Assembly (NCBI RefSeq): GCF_002735645.1
Contig: NZ_PDZG01000004.1
Coordinates: 46,750-110,749 of the forward strand
DNA length: 64,000 bases
Direction of reading: 5' to 3'
Source of the DNA: Iodobacter sp. BJB302
GTDB taxonomy: Bacteria; Pseudomonadota; Gammaproteobacteria; Burkholderiales; Chitinibacteraceae
Shown piece after piece: positions 29,279-38,755 of this stretch; within the stretch, counting starts at the first letter, position 1, and the number at the start of each line of letters is the position of its first letter. The notes beneath the pieces were generated by a model. It saw only the letters and a list, made by a program, of their open reading frames with translations. It did no database searches and was not told where the DNA came from. The translations under genes were made by a program, and so were the position numbers.

Positions 29279-31045
29279 TTAAAACCCCAGCGCCCTCGCC
29301 CCCTGATAGAAGATAAACGACAGCACCCAAGCCAGTACTAGAGAATAGACCACAGAAAAAGTAGTGAGCGCCACGCTATTGGATTCCTTGCGCATGGCCG
29401 CAATAGTAGAAACGCAGGGCACATAGGTCAATGAAAATAGCATAAAGCTATAAGCCGAGACCGGATCAAGCACGACAGATAAATGATGGGCCAAAGCCGG
29501 GCCATCCTGCCCGGCAATCACCGCCAGCGCGCCAAGCACCACTTCTTTGGCCACAAAGCCAAACATCAAAGCAATCGACAACTCAGCCTGAATACCAATC
29601 GGCGATAGTACGGGCTGAAAGAATCCGGCAATCATGGTGGAGTAACTGTGTTGTGGATTTGGGTAATTACTCAACAGCCAAACCAGGACCACACCAATCA
29701 CAATCATGGTAGACGCCAGGCGCACAAAGCCTGCCGCCTCTCCCCAGCCGCGTAAAAAGATTTGCCGCAGCACAGGAAAGCGATAAGGCGGCAGCTCCAG
29801 CGTAAATGGCTCGGTTGATTTAAAGCGGCCACGCAGCAAGAGCGCCGTGCCCATAGAGATAAAAATACTCGCAAAATAGAGCGACAGCAGCACCCAAGGT
29901 GCTTGTAGCGGGCTAAACAGCGCGCCGCTTAAAAACAGAAAAATCTGTAAGCGTGCCGAACAAAGCGAAAAAGGAATCGCCAGCATGGTTAATAGCCTGG
30001 CCTTTCTATCCCGAATCACTCGCGTGCCCATCAGCGCTGGCACATTACAACCAAAGCCCATCATCAGCATTACAAAGCCACGGCCATCCATGCCTAGCCG
30101 CGCCATCAGCCCATCCATCATAAATGCGGCACGCGAGAAATAACCCGAGTCTTCGATAATCGCCATCAGGCAAAAGAACAGAAAAATAATTGGGATAAAC
30201 GTCAGTACCGTACTCAGGCCATCAAACACGCCATCGACTAAAAAACCTGACCAAAATGGCGGCCAGGAAGCAGCGGCCGTTTTTAAAATATCGGTTTTAA
30301 ACCATTCCAGCCCATCTTTTGCCAGATCTTGCAAAGGCACGCCAATGGCGTAAGTCAGCTGAAACAGGCAAAACATCATCAGCACAAACAGCGGCAAACC
30401 CAGCACCGGATGCAGAACCCAGCGATCCAGCAAGGCGGTGGGGCCAGGGGGCAAAACAGAGGGGCGCTGAATAAAACGGCTATACAGGCGGGCTTCGTCC
30501 TGATGCAGGGTATTTGATGCAGGCGCATTGACCAGCGTAATTTTCTTAGGCGCTTGCTGGCTGATCAGGCGATTGAGCGCCTCTTTTAGCTCAGGCACAC
30601 CCTGGCCATGCTTGGCACTGATTTTCAGCACCGGGCAGGCCAGCTCTGCAGCCAGCCCTTCCAGATTAATTTGCACCCCGGCCTGCCTGGCTTCATCGCT
30701 CATATTGAGCGCAATAATCAGCGGCGCGCCCAGTGCTTTTAGCTGCAAAGCCAAAACCAGCTGCCTGTCCAGCTGCGTGGCGTTCAGCACCAGTAAAATG
30801 GCATCCAGCTCGGTTTTATTCAGAAATTCCTGAGTAATACGCTCGTCTTCAGCCCCGCCACTTAAATCATAAATCCCCGGCAGATCGACCATCTGCACCA
30901 TAGATCCGCCCAGCAAAATACGGCTGGAAGCCAATTCCACCGTCAGCCCCGGCCAATTGGCGGTGCGGGCAGCGCCACCTGTGATGCGATTAAATAAGGT
31001 CGATTTACCGGTATTAGGCATGCCCACCAGGGCAACGCGCTTCAT
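29279..31045 (-). CDS. feoB: ferrous iron transporter FeoB
   Basis: A 588-residue inner-membrane Fe(II) transporter. The N-terminal G domain has G1 GMPNTGKST (8-16), DLPG (54-57) and NMSD; the C-terminal membrane core has the Gate blocks (FGCNVPALMGTR, FSLCSARLQIFLFLSGALF). It is shorter than E. coli FeoB (about 770), a common shorter form. Its ATG overlaps the feoA stop as ATGA. Confidence 0.95.
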   Translation of the reverse strand: MKRVALVGMPNTGKSTLFNRITGGAARTANWPGLTVELASSRILLGGSMVQMVDLPGIYDLSGGAEDERITQEFLNKTELDAILLVLNATQLDRQLVLALQLKALGAPLIIALNMSDEARQAGVQINLEGLAAELACPVLKISAKHGQGVPELKEALNRLISQQAPKKITLVNAPASNTLHQDEARLYSRFIQRPSVLPPGPTALLDRWVLHPVLGLPLFVLMMFCLFQLTYAIGVPLQDLAKDGLEWFKTDILKTAAASWPPFWSGFLVDGVFDGLSTVLTFIPIIFLFFCLMAIIEDSGYFSRAAFMMDGLMARLGMDGRGFVMLMMGFGCNVPALMGTRVIRDRKARLLTMLAIPFSLCSARLQIFLFLSGALFSPLQAPWVLLSLYFASIFISMGTALLLRGRFKSTEPFTLELPPYRFPVLRQIFLRGWGEAAGFVRLASTMIVIGVVLVWLLSNYPNPQHSYSTMIAGFFQPVLSPIGIQAELSIALMFGFVAKEVVLGALAVIAGQDGPALAHHLSVVLDPVSAYSFMLFSLTYVPCVSTIAAMRKESNSVALTTFSVVYSLVLAWVLSFIFYQGARALGF

Positions 31046-31302
31046 ACCGCCACCGCGATCAGGCTGCTATCCGCTTGCGGCAGAATATCGACCAGAATCT
31101 GCCTGGCATCCTTGCGGCGCAGCATAAATTCGGTACTGCCCACCCGCAGCTGCAAAGGCCCGCCCATCATGCCACGGCGGATCACCTCGATATCGCGCTG
31201 CACATGTAGCCCAAGCGCAGCAAGGCGCTGGCATAAATCAGGATCAAGCTGGGTGGAGAGAATTCTGGCAAGGGTATTGAGCGGAAGATCAGCGAGGGTC
31301 AT
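31042..31302 (-). CDS. feoA: ferrous iron transport protein FeoA
   Basis: An 86-residue SH3-like cytoplasmic partner of FeoB, with LAALGLHVQRDIEVIRRGMMGGPLQLRVGSTEF typical of the fold (only the GGPLQLRVG core is diagnostic). It is translationally coupled to feoB. A terminator at 31412-31447 isolates the pair from purD. Confidence 0.9.
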   Translation of the reverse strand: MTLADLPLNTLARILSTQLDPDLCQRLAALGLHVQRDIEVIRRGMMGGPLQLRVGSTEFMLRRKDARQILVDILPQADSSLIAVAV

Positions 31303-31335
31303 GGTTTTAGCAATGAGAACGGTTTTTGTTACAAC

Positions 31336-31364
31336 ATCATCTGCCTTACAATTTACTGCGTCAA
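31336..31364 (-). promoter_or_regulatory. candidate feoAB promoter
   Basis: On the minus strand TTGACG (31364-31359) and GATGAT (31341-31336) are 17 bp apart, 34 bp before feoA. The -10 is weak. A Fur box is expected for feoAB, but no convincing one is visible; CGTTCTCATT near 31312 is at best a partial match. Confidence 0.35.
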
Positions 31365-31411
31365 TGTCAGATACTAGGTATATTGACTTGAATCAGCATT
31401 CACGCAGCACG

Positions 31412-31447
31412 AAAAAAAACCATGCACCTGATGTGCATGGTTTTTTT
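31412..31447. terminator. bidirectional terminator after purD
   Basis: AAAAAAAACCATGCAC, short loop, GTGCATGGTTTTTTT: a perfect stem with A and T runs on both sides. It ends purD transcription on the minus strand and would also stop plus-strand transcripts. Confidence 0.9.
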
Positions 31448-31463
31448 ACTCACTTCAAGCTCA

Positions 31464-32741
31464 TTACTTACGACCAATCGCTCGCCAGCCAATATCGCTG
31501 CGGTATTGTGCACCCGCAAATGAAACGCCTGCTAGGATTTGATAAGCGCGTTTCTGCGCCATTTTAAAGCTGTCGCCAAAGGCGGTGACACAGAGTACAC
31601 GGCCACCAGCGGTAATCGCCTCGCCCTGCTCATTCAGCGCCGTGCCAGCATGGAAGACATGACCATCTTCTAAAGCCGCTGTTGGCAGGCCGGAAATTAA
31701 ATCACCTTTACGCGGGGTTTCCGGGTAATTGGCCGCAGCCATCACCACGCCCATTGCCACGCGTCTGTCCCATTCAGCTTCAACCTGATCCAGCGTGCCA
31801 TTCACGCCATGCTCAAGCAGAGTGACAAAATCGCTTTTTAAACGCAGCATAATCGGCTGGGTTTCAGGGTCGCCAAAGCGGCAATTGTATTCGATCACTT
31901 TAGGGTTACCCAAAGCATCGATCATCAGGCCTGCATACAAAAAGCCAGTGAATACAGTACCGTCTTTAGCCATGCCTTGCACGGTAGGCAAAATCACTTC
32001 GCGCATCACTTTGGCGTGCACATCCGGGGTAACCACAGGTGCCGGGCTGTACGCGCCCATGCCGCCAGTGTTCGGGCCTTCATCGCCATCCAGGAGGCGT
32101 TTATGATCCTGGCTGGATGCCATGGCCAGCACATTTTTGCCATCAACCATCACAATAAAGCTGGCTTCTTCACCCAAGAGGCACTCTTCGATCACCACGC
32201 GAGCGCCAGCATCGCCAAATTTATTATCAGACAACATGGAATCAACCGCAGCGTGCGCTTCATCCAGCGTCATCGCTACAACCACACCCTTGCCTGCAGC
32301 TAGGCCATCGGCCTTAATCACAATCGGTGCGCCTTGAGCCTTGATATAGGCATGCGCTTCATCCGCATTGGCAAAAGTTTGGTAAGCCGCAGTAGGGATG
32401 CCATGGCGCTGCATAAAGGCTTTGGCAAAGTCTTTAGACCATTCCAACTGCGCTGCGGCGCGGGTTGGGCCAAAGATTTTTAAACCCGCTTCGCGAAATG
32501 CATCAACCACTCCTTGCGACAATGGTGCTTCCGGGCCAACAACGGTAATGGCAATATTTTCTGCTTTTGCAAATTCAATCAGCTCATCAATGGCCGAGAT
32601 ATCAACATTAATTAAATCTTTTTCAAGTGCAGTACCCGCATTACCAGGCGCTACAAACACTTTACCTACGCGCTCTGACTGAGCAATTTTCCAAGCCAGT
32701 GCATGCTCACGACCACCCGAACCAATCACCAAAATATTCAT
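31464..32741 (-). CDS. purD: phosphoribosylamine-glycine ligase
   Basis: A 425-residue ATP-grasp enzyme of de novo purine synthesis (GAR synthetase). The N-terminal MNILVIGSGGREHALAWKI (GSGGREHA is diagnostic), the ADGLAAGKGV lysine region and the C-terminal EYNCRFGDPETQ metal-binding block are present. It starts 14 bp after the pagP stop, so the two share a transcript; purH lies further upstream on the same strand. Confidence 0.97.
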   Translation of the reverse strand: MNILVIGSGGREHALAWKIAQSERVGKVFVAPGNAGTALEKDLINVDISAIDELIEFAKAENIAITVVGPEAPLSQGVVDAFREAGLKIFGPTRAAAQLEWSKDFAKAFMQRHGIPTAAYQTFANADEAHAYIKAQGAPIVIKADGLAAGKGVVVAMTLDEAHAAVDSMLSDNKFGDAGARVVIEECLLGEEASFIVMVDGKNVLAMASSQDHKRLLDGDEGPNTGGMGAYSPAPVVTPDVHAKVMREVILPTVQGMAKDGTVFTGFLYAGLMIDALGNPKVIEYNCRFGDPETQPIMLRLKSDFVTLLEHGVNGTLDQVEAEWDRRVAMGVVMAAANYPETPRKGDLISGLPTAALEDGHVFHAGTALNEQGEAITAGGRVLCVTAFGDSFKMAQKRAYQILAGVSFAGAQYRSDIGWRAIGRK

Positions 32742-32755
32742 GAATCTGTTTCCTG

Positions 32756-33313
32756 TTAATCGAATTCGTAGCGGCCAAACACATAAGCCACATTGCCATT
32801 ATTTAACTGACCATTCAGCCGTGGAATAAAGGTACCAATCAAAGACGCCTTGCCATAGCGAACCGATGCAACAGGCAAAGGAGCAGGAAAAGGAACGCCG
32901 CCGATAACATCCTGGCGTGAAATAAGCTGTAACGACACACCAAGACCGGCTGATAACTCACCAACAATCGGCCAATACCAAAGATGCATATATCCAATCT
33001 GAAGCTGCGGCTGATTATGTGAATCGGCAAAAATCATTCCGTAAATGAATTCCTGGTTATTGTTTTCATCACTAATGCGCTTACCCAGTCCGCCACCGTA
33101 GGCAAACTCTTGAAAGTCTTCGAGTTTTTCAGCGGTATAGGTTGAACGATCATGCCAGGAATAACCCGACAGCAATAAATCATTCTTACCTTCCCGGTTA
33201 ATTTTATCCACACGCTGACAAGCAGCCGTCGCCCAATCCCACATATTGGAGCAATCCATTGCAGAAGCGGGTAAGGCAATCAGCAAGCAAAGGGTGGCAA
33301 ACAGTTTTTTCAT
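32756..33313 (-). CDS. pagP: lipid A palmitoyltransferase PagP
   Basis: A 185-residue outer-membrane beta-barrel enzyme that transfers palmitate from phospholipid to lipid A. A signal peptide ends at PASA (about 18). The family's catalytic residues are visible: H54 (YSWHDR), D97-S98 (FADSHN). The C-terminal blocks LPVASVRYGKASL, TFIPRLNG, NGNVAYVFGRYEF match PagP and end in an outer-membrane-type aromatic residue pattern. It is inserted between purH and purD. Confidence 0.85.
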   Translation of the reverse strand: MKKLFATLCLLIALPASAMDCSNMWDWATAACQRVDKINREGKNDLLLSGYSWHDRSTYTAEKLEDFQEFAYGGGLGKRISDENNNQEFIYGMIFADSHNQPQLQIGYMHLWYWPIVGELSAGLGVSLQLISRQDVIGGVPFPAPLPVASVRYGKASLIGTFIPRLNGQLNNGNVAYVFGRYEFD

Positions 33314-33389
33314 TATCTCAACCAAAAATATTTCAAAGCACCGGCAGCTCAGCCAGCCTCTTAATTAAACACAACACCATAAACACAAT

Positions 33390-33416
33390 AAGCGGGGAAT
33401 CTCTTCCCCGCTTTTA
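33390..33416 (-). terminator. hairpin after purH
   Basis: AAGCGGGGAA and TTCCCCGCTT form a 10-bp stem around a short loop, 19 bp past the purH stop. The T-run on the minus strand is poor (TTATTG), so termination may be partial. Confidence 0.55.
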
Positions 33417-33434
33417 AATATTCAAACTACTTGA

Positions 33435-34997
33435 TTAATGACGGAAGTGACGAATCCCTGTCACCACCATCGCAATACCATGTTCATCCGCTGCAGCAAT
33501 CACTTCATCATCACGTACCGAACCACCCGGCTGGATAATGGCAGAAACACCATTCTCCGCGATCACATCCACGCCATCACGGAATGGGAAGAAAGCATCA
33601 GACGCTGCCACCGAGCCACGTAAATCCAAGCCCGCAGCCTTGGCTTTAATAGCCGCAATTTTGGTTGAATCCACACGGCTCATCTGCCCTGCGCCCACGC
33701 CCAGTGTCTGGCCCTTGCCGCAGAATACAATAGCATTTGATTTAACAAATTTAGCCACATTCCAGGCAAACAACAGATCTTTAAGCTGCGCTTCTGTTGG
33801 CTGAAGCTTGGTGACTACTTTCAGATCATTCAAGGTAAGAATGTGCGAATCTGGTGTTTGCACCAGCAAGCCACCGCCCACACGCTTCACATCAAAGCGA
33901 TTAGCACCCTGCTCTACCGGAACTTCCAGCACGCGGACATTTTGCTTTTTAGCCAGCAATGCCAAAGCTTCTGCGGTATAAGCAGGTGCAATCAGCACTT
34001 CCATAAATTGCTTGGAAACAGCTTCTGCCGTATCTGCGTCCACTGTCTGGTTAAACGCAATAATGCCGCCAAACGCGCTGGTGGTGTCCGTTGCAAAAGC
34101 CAGGCGGTAAGCCGAGTAGCTGTCTGTACCTACGGCCACGCCACAAGGATTAGCGTGCTTTACAATTACACAAGCAGGCTGTTCAAATTGTTTTACACAT
34201 TCCCATGCCGCATCGGAATCGGCCACATTGTTGTAGCTTAATTCCTTGCCTTGCAATTGTTTATAAGCAGCAAGGCTGCCCATGGCCGGATCAATATCAC
34301 GGTAGAAAGCAGCGCTTTGGTGCGGGTTTTCGCCGTAGCGCATATCCTGCACTTTAACGAATTGCATATTCAGGCGGTCCGGGTAGGATTTTTTCTCGCC
34401 CTCTGCAGTCAGTGCAGTCAGGTAATTAGAAATTGCACCATCGTAAGCAGCGGTGTGGCTGAAGGCTTTTTTCGCCAACACTTTGCGTGTAGCCAGTAAT
34501 AAAGCGCCGTCATTGGCCTGCATTTCTTTGATCAGATCTGCGTAATCACTGGCATCGGTCACAATCGCCACATGGGCATGATTTTTAGCAGCAGAGCGCA
34601 CCATGGCCGGGCCACCGATATCGATATTTTCGATCGCATCTTCATAATTGCAATCAGGGCGGGCAATGGTGGCTTCAAACGGGTAGAGATTCACACAGAC
34701 CAGATCAATATTGCCGATTTGGTGTTCCGCCATAGTGGCAACGTGTGCAGGTAAATCGCGCCGGCCCAAAATACCGCCGTGGATTTTTGGATGCAGCGTT
34801 TTTACACGCCCATCAAGCATTTCAGGAAAGCCGGTGTAATCAGCCACTTCGATCACAGGCACGCCATTGTCAGCAAACAATTTAGCGGTCCCACCGGTCG
34901 ACAAAATTTCGACGCCTTGCGCTGCCAGTGCTTTGGCAAAATCGAGTACACCGGTTTTATCGGATACGCTGATTAGCGCACGGGTAATTTTGGTCAT
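33435..34997 (-). CDS. purH: bifunctional AICAR formyltransferase/IMP cyclohydrolase
   Basis: A 520-residue enzyme for the last two steps of IMP synthesis. The N-terminal MGS-like cyclohydrolase domain begins [16 protein letters not shown] and has [10 protein letters not shown]; the C-terminal transformylase has the [10 protein letters not shown] block and ends RHFRH. The start at 34997 has AGGGA upstream; the frame remains open 49 codons further back but without homology. Downstream of the fis array and upstream of pagP-purD. Confidence 0.97.
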   Translation of the reverse strand: MTKITRALISVSDKTGVLDFAKALAAQGVEILSTGGTAKLFADNGVPVIEVADYTGFPEMLDGRVKTLHPKIHGGILGRRDLPAHVATMAEHQIGNIDLVCVNLYPFEATIARPDCNYEDAIENIDIGGPAMVRSAAKNHAHVAIVTDASDYADLIKEMQANDGALLLATRKVLAKKAFSHTAAYDGAISNYLTALTAEGEKKSYPDRLNMQFVKVQDMRYGENPHQSAAFYRDIDPAMGSLAAYKQLQGKELSYNNVADSDAAWECVKQFEQPACVIVKHANPCGVAVGTDSYSAYRLAFATDTTSAFGGIIAFNQTVDADTAEAVSKQFMEVLIAPAYTAEALALLAKKQNVRVLEVPVEQGANRFDVKRVGGGLLVQTPDSHILTLNDLKVVTKLQPTEAQLKDLLFAWNVAKFVKSNAIVFCGKGQTLGVGAGQMSRVDSTKIAAIKAKAAGLDLRGSVAASDAFFPFRDGVDVIAENGVSAIIQPGGSVRDDEVIAAADEHGIAMVVTGIRHFRH

Positions 34998-35060
34998 GAT
35001 TTCAGCTTCCCTGTATATAAAGATACAAACTCGTTTCTTGTGAAAACTGCGCGTCTGCGC

Positions 35061-35354
35061 ATTACAGCAAATCGTAAATCTGTAATTTCTTACGCAAGGT
35101 ATTGCGGTTAATACCCAGCATATCGGCTGCTCTGGTCTAGCCACCCTCTGCGCGCTCTATTACAGCAAATCATAAATCTGTAATTTCTTACGCAAGGTAC
35201 TGCGATTAATACCCAGCATATCGGCTGCTCTGGTCTAGCTACCCTCTGCGCGCTCTATTACAGCAAATCATAAATCTGTAATTTCTTACGCAGGGTATTG
35301 CGGTTAATATCCAGCATATCGGCTGCTCTGGTCTAGCTACCCTCTGCGCGCTCT
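35061..35354 (-). repeat. three tandem 98-bp copies of the fis 3' end
   Basis: Immediately downstream of fis the last 98 bp of the gene (35355-35452) are repeated three more times head to tail: 35061-35158, 35159-35256, 35257-35354. In the fis reading each unit would encode the Fis helix-turn-helix ([18 protein letters not shown]) and end IYDLL-stop, but all three extra units carry an in-frame TAG where fis has CAG (Q of NQTRAA), and 98 is not a multiple of 3. By eye the extra units differ from the real end at about nine positions and from each other at only a few. They are non-coding. The rest of 34998-35060 is the purH upstream region. Confidence 0.93.
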
Positions 35355-35355
35355 A

Positions 35356-35595
35356 TTACAGCAAATCATAAATCTGTAATTTCTTACGCAGGGTATTGCG
35401 GTTAATACCCAACATATCGGCCGCTCGGGTCTGATTGCCCTCTACGCGCTCTAATATCAATTCTAACAGTGGCTTTTCAACACGAGCCAGGACCATATCG
35501 TACATTGCACACGGCGGTTCGCCGTCCAGGTCCTGGAAATACTGGTCGAGAGAAGCGTAAATCGCCTCGGCGATCAGATCGGTTTGAGTACTCAT
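35356..35595 (-). CDS. fis: DNA-binding protein Fis
   Basis: A 79-residue nucleoid protein. It is shorter than E. coli Fis (98) at the N-terminus, as is usual in betaproteobacteria. Dimerisation helices contain LARVEKPLLELILERVEGNQ, and the C-terminal HTH is [18 protein letters not shown]. Its ATG overlaps the dusB stop as ATGA, the conserved dusB-fis pairing. The 3' end has been tandemly duplicated downstream. Confidence 0.95.
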   Translation of the reverse strand: MSTQTDLIAEAIYASLDQYFQDLDGEPPCAMYDMVLARVEKPLLELILERVEGNQTRAADMLGINRNTLRKKLQIYDLL

Positions 35596-36632
35596 AAATC
35601 TCCCGATTCATCTTTTTGTGATTTTGTTTCTTTTGGTAAATCTTCGTACTGCAGCCGCTCACCTAAAGTGAGCAAGCCATCAAAATACTGGCGGGTGGTA
35701 TCCGCTTGTCCTGCCGTTGATTCCTGAGCATACATAGCCTGACGAAATTCATTGCTGCCACGTAAGCCCTTGGTATACCAGGCGATATGCTTGCGAGCGA
35801 TACGGCAACCAGAATACTCGCCATAAAAGGCGTAGAGATCATCCAGATGGCCGAGCAATACATCGCGAACTTCTACCACTTCCGGCGGGGGAAGTAAGTC
35901 ACCGCTGGCCAGATAGTGGGCAATTTCACGGAAAATCCACGGCCTGCCCTGTGCAGCCCGCCCAATCATAATCGCGTCCGCACCGGTTTCTTTAAGCACC
36001 AGTGCCGCTTTTTGCGGGCTGTCGATATCGCCATTGGCGATCACAGGAATCTGAATCGATTGTTTTACCTGGGCAATCAAGGCATAGCGCGCATGACCCA
36101 AGTACATATCTTCACGCGTTCGGCCATGAATAGCCAGCGCGGCAATCCCTGCCTCTTCAGCTATTTTGGCCACACGCATAATATTTTCTTCGCCATTGGC
36201 AAAGCCGAGGCGGGTTTTCAGTGTAACCGGCACATCTACGGCACGCACCACGGCATGCAGAATCTTTGCAACTAAGTCTTCATTTTGCAACAGGGCGGAG
36301 CCAGCCAGCTTATTGCACACTTTTTTAACCGGGCAGCCCATATTGATATCAATGATTTGCGCGCCATGCGCCACATTATGCCTGGCTGCTGCTGCTAGCA
36401 ATTCCGGATCAGAGCCGGCAATCTGCGCAGAAACCGGCGCAAGCTCACCTTCAAAATTAGCGCGATTCAGTGTTTTTTTGTGCGAGCGCATGCTGCTGTC
36501 GGCCGTAATCATCTCGCTAACCGCATGCCCGGCGCCAAAACGCTTGCAAAGCATACGGAAAGGACGATCGGTCACCCCCGCCATGGGAGCGACAATCAGA
36601 TTATTTACAAGGGGATAGGGGCCGATATGCAT
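35592..36632 (-). CDS. dusB: tRNA-dihydrouridine synthase B
   Basis: A 346-residue flavoenzyme that reduces specific uridines of tRNA. A TIM-barrel start APMAGVTDRPFR, catalytic C100 in NMGCPVKKV, the HGRTREDMY block, and NGDIDSPQKA plus IGRAAQGRPWIF for FMN binding are present. The start at 36632 (MHIGPYPLVNNLIVAPMAG) matches the family; an ATG at 36662 with an AGG upstream is an alternative. It is the first gene of the dusB-fis operon. Confidence 0.93.
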   Translation of the reverse strand: MHIGPYPLVNNLIVAPMAGVTDRPFRMLCKRFGAGHAVSEMITADSSMRSHKKTLNRANFEGELAPVSAQIAGSDPELLAAAARHNVAHGAQIIDINMGCPVKKVCNKLAGSALLQNEDLVAKILHAVVRAVDVPVTLKTRLGFANGEENIMRVAKIAEEAGIAALAIHGRTREDMYLGHARYALIAQVKQSIQIPVIANGDIDSPQKAALVLKETGADAIMIGRAAQGRPWIFREIAHYLASGDLLPPPEVVEVRDVLLGHLDDLYAFYGEYSGCRIARKHIAWYTKGLRGSNEFRQAMYAQESTAGQADTTRQYFDGLLTLGERLQYEDLPKETKSQKDESGDL

Positions 36633-36889
36633 ATGCTGCTGGCGCAGTAAAAGGCCGCGCATTCTAACGCCTGCCTAATTTTTAAGCAACAACCTTCAGG
36701 CGGATTTTTATGAAAAACCTTAAATCCGCAGACACAGAGGACACGGAGTTTAAAAATCAGTGCACAGAGAAAGCTCGCGTTATTACAAAGGCGGTATACA
36801 ACGCTTTGGTGATCATTGCTAATGCTTTACAAGCATCGCATTGTTCGCAGGCTGGGTGCGCACCCCATGAGCGCTAAGCAAAGTCAAAA

Positions 36890-37253
36890 AGATCTTTTTA
36901 ATGCCTTCGGCACATTGATTTAGGTGCGGGCGTCCCGCTGGACCTTCCTTTCTTGCGCGGCCAAGAAACGAAGCCAAGCCGCAACCCCAAAAGCACGAAG
37001 GCCCCTCACTGCGGATAATCGGCTCGGCGAAAAAGGCTGCTCGGGAGCAAGCCCGTTACCCCTTTTCCGAAACCCCGATCCGCTTATTCCTCGCTCCGGC
37101 GTGTTTCAAGGGGATATTTAAACCCTATGCAGAGAGTGTGCTTATTATGCTGGTTCGTTGTTTACTACTAAAAAACAAATTGCTTAGCGCACATGGGGTG
37201 CACCCCGCTTATTTACTCAGCATTGCTCGCGGGTTGCACCCGCCCTACATTTT
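36890..37253 (+). repeat. dispersed intergenic repeat, copy 3
   Basis: Third copy of the family, plus orientation, filling most of the 674 bp between dusB and gatB. It contains GATCTTTTTAATGCCTTCGGCAC, a divergent CTTTCTTG...CAAGAAACG hairpin, CCCCTCACTGCGGATAA, CGTGTTTCAAGGGGA and a terminal CACCCGCCCTACA. The ACACAGAGGACACGGAG motif lies at 36731. It is the most diverged copy and its reading frames are not conserved; no gene is seen in the gap. Confidence 0.75.
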
Positions 37254-37256
37254 TGC

Positions 37257-37290
37257 AAAAAAATAGCGAGCCTGCAGGCTCGCTATTTTT
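37257..37290 (-). terminator. terminator after gatB
   Basis: AAAAATAGCGAGCC, loop TGCA, GGCTCGCTATTTTT: a perfect 14-bp stem with A/T runs on both flanks, 17 bp past the gatB stop. It works in either direction. Confidence 0.9.
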
Positions 37291-37306
37291 AAAAGTTAAG
37301 CAATAA

Positions 37307-38734
37307 TCAGCTTAGCTTCTTAGTCAAAATCTCAGTCACCATCGCCGGGTTCGCCTTACCCTTGCTAGCCTTCATGCACTGGCCCATTAAGGAGTTAATC
37401 GCAGCCAGTTTGCCGCTCTTGTACTCTTCAACGGCCTTGGCATTGGCTGCTAGGACTTCGTCGATAATCGCTTCGATGGCGCCGGTATCCGTGGTTTGCT
37501 TCAGGCCATCGCGCTCGATAATCGCATCCGCTGCGTCGCCCGATTCCCACATCTTTTTCAGTACGTCTTTAGCGGTTTTATTGTTGATGGTGTTATCCAT
37601 CACCCGCTTCACAAGGCCTGCTAAAGCTGCGGCAGAAACAGGGCTGTCGCCGATGGCTTTTTCTTCACGGTTCAGCGTGGCTGAAACATCGCCCATGATC
37701 CAGTTAGCGGCGAGCTTGGCATCCGCGCCTGCGGCAACCATGGCTTCAAAGTACACAGCCATATCTTTAGAGCTGGTCAGCGTGCTGGCGTCATAAGCCG
37801 ATAAACCATACTGTGCGCTAAAACGCTCGCGCATCAGCTGTGGCAGCTCGGTCATTTCGCCGCGCACACGCTCAATCCAGTCTTCTGAGATGCGTAGTGG
37901 TGGCAAATCAGGATCCGGGAAATAGCGGTAATCATGCGCGTCTTCCTTGCTGCGCATCATGCGGGTTTCGCCGCTGTCCGGGTCAAACAGGATGGTTGCC
38001 TGCTGAATCTTATGGCCGTCTTCGATCTGCTCAATCTGCCACTGCGTTTCAAACTTGATCGCCTGTTCCATAAACTTAAAGCTGTTCAAGTTTTTAATTT
38101 CGCGGCGCGTACCAAATTCTTTCTGGCCTTCCGGGCGCACAGAAACGTTCACGTCACAGCGAAAGCTCCCTTCCTGCATATTGCCATCGCAAATACCGAT
38201 CCATGTTACCAGGCTATGCAGGGCTTTAGCGTAAGCAACCGCCTCGGCTGCGGAACGCATTTCCGGCTCGGAAACGATTTCCAGCAGCGGGGTACCGGCG
38301 CGGTTCAAATCAATCCCGGTCATGCCGTGAAAATCTTCGTGCACCGATTTGCCCGCGTCTTCTTCCAGGTGGGCACGGGTCACATTAATTGTTTTTGTGA
38401 CATCGCCAACCTGAATCTCAATCGCACCGCCCTCAACCACCGGCAGTTCAAACTGGCTGATCTGATAGCCCTTAGGCAAATCAGGATAAAAATAGTTTTT
38501 ACGTGCAAAAACCGACTTGCGATTAATCTTGCCGCCAATCGCCAGGCCCAGCTGAATCGCACGCTCTACCGCGCCACGGTTCATTACCGGCAAGGCACCC
38601 GGCATGGCCACATCGACCACGGCGGTTTGTGTATTTGGCTCAGCGCCGTAAGCGGTGCTGGCGCTGGAGAAAATTTTCGACTGAGTCGAGAGCTGGGTAT
38701 GCACTTCCAGCCCGATCACTACTTCCCATTTCAT
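37307..38734 (-). CDS. gatB: Asp/Glu-tRNA amidotransferase subunit B
   Basis: A 475-residue subunit that binds and phosphorylates mischarged Glu-tRNA(Gln) or Asp-tRNA(Asn). It begins [15 protein letters not shown] (GLEVH is diagnostic) and has [29 protein letters not shown], and a C-terminal YqeY-like tail that binds tRNA. It is last of the gatCAB operon, 21 bp downstream of gatA. Confidence 0.97.
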   Translation of the reverse strand: MKWEVVIGLEVHTQLSTQSKIFSSASTAYGAEPNTQTAVVDVAMPGALPVMNRGAVERAIQLGLAIGGKINRKSVFARKNYFYPDLPKGYQISQFELPVVEGGAIEIQVGDVTKTINVTRAHLEEDAGKSVHEDFHGMTGIDLNRAGTPLLEIVSEPEMRSAAEAVAYAKALHSLVTWIGICDGNMQEGSFRCDVNVSVRPEGQKEFGTRREIKNLNSFKFMEQAIKFETQWQIEQIEDGHKIQQATILFDPDSGETRMMRSKEDAHDYRYFPDPDLPPLRISEDWIERVRGEMTELPQLMRERFSAQYGLSAYDASTLTSSKDMAVYFEAMVAAGADAKLAANWIMGDVSATLNREEKAIGDSPVSAAALAGLVKRVMDNTINNKTAKDVLKKMWESGDAADAIIERDGLKQTTDTGAIEAIIDEVLAANAKAVEEYKSGKLAAINSLMGQCMKASKGKANPAMVTEILTKKLS

Positions 38735-38755
38735 TTTGTGAATCCTTAGGCTGGT

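Noticed and set aside
31042..31335. Fur box before feoAB
   Set aside because: Only a partial match could be found by eye; not enough to call.
35061..35452. Tandem units considered as a CRISPR array
   Set aside because: Units are 98 bp, contiguous and without spacers, and are plainly derived from fis.
37934..38749. 271-codon frame antisense to gatB
   Set aside because: GatB on the other strand is unmistakable along its full length; this frame is a codon-bias shadow.
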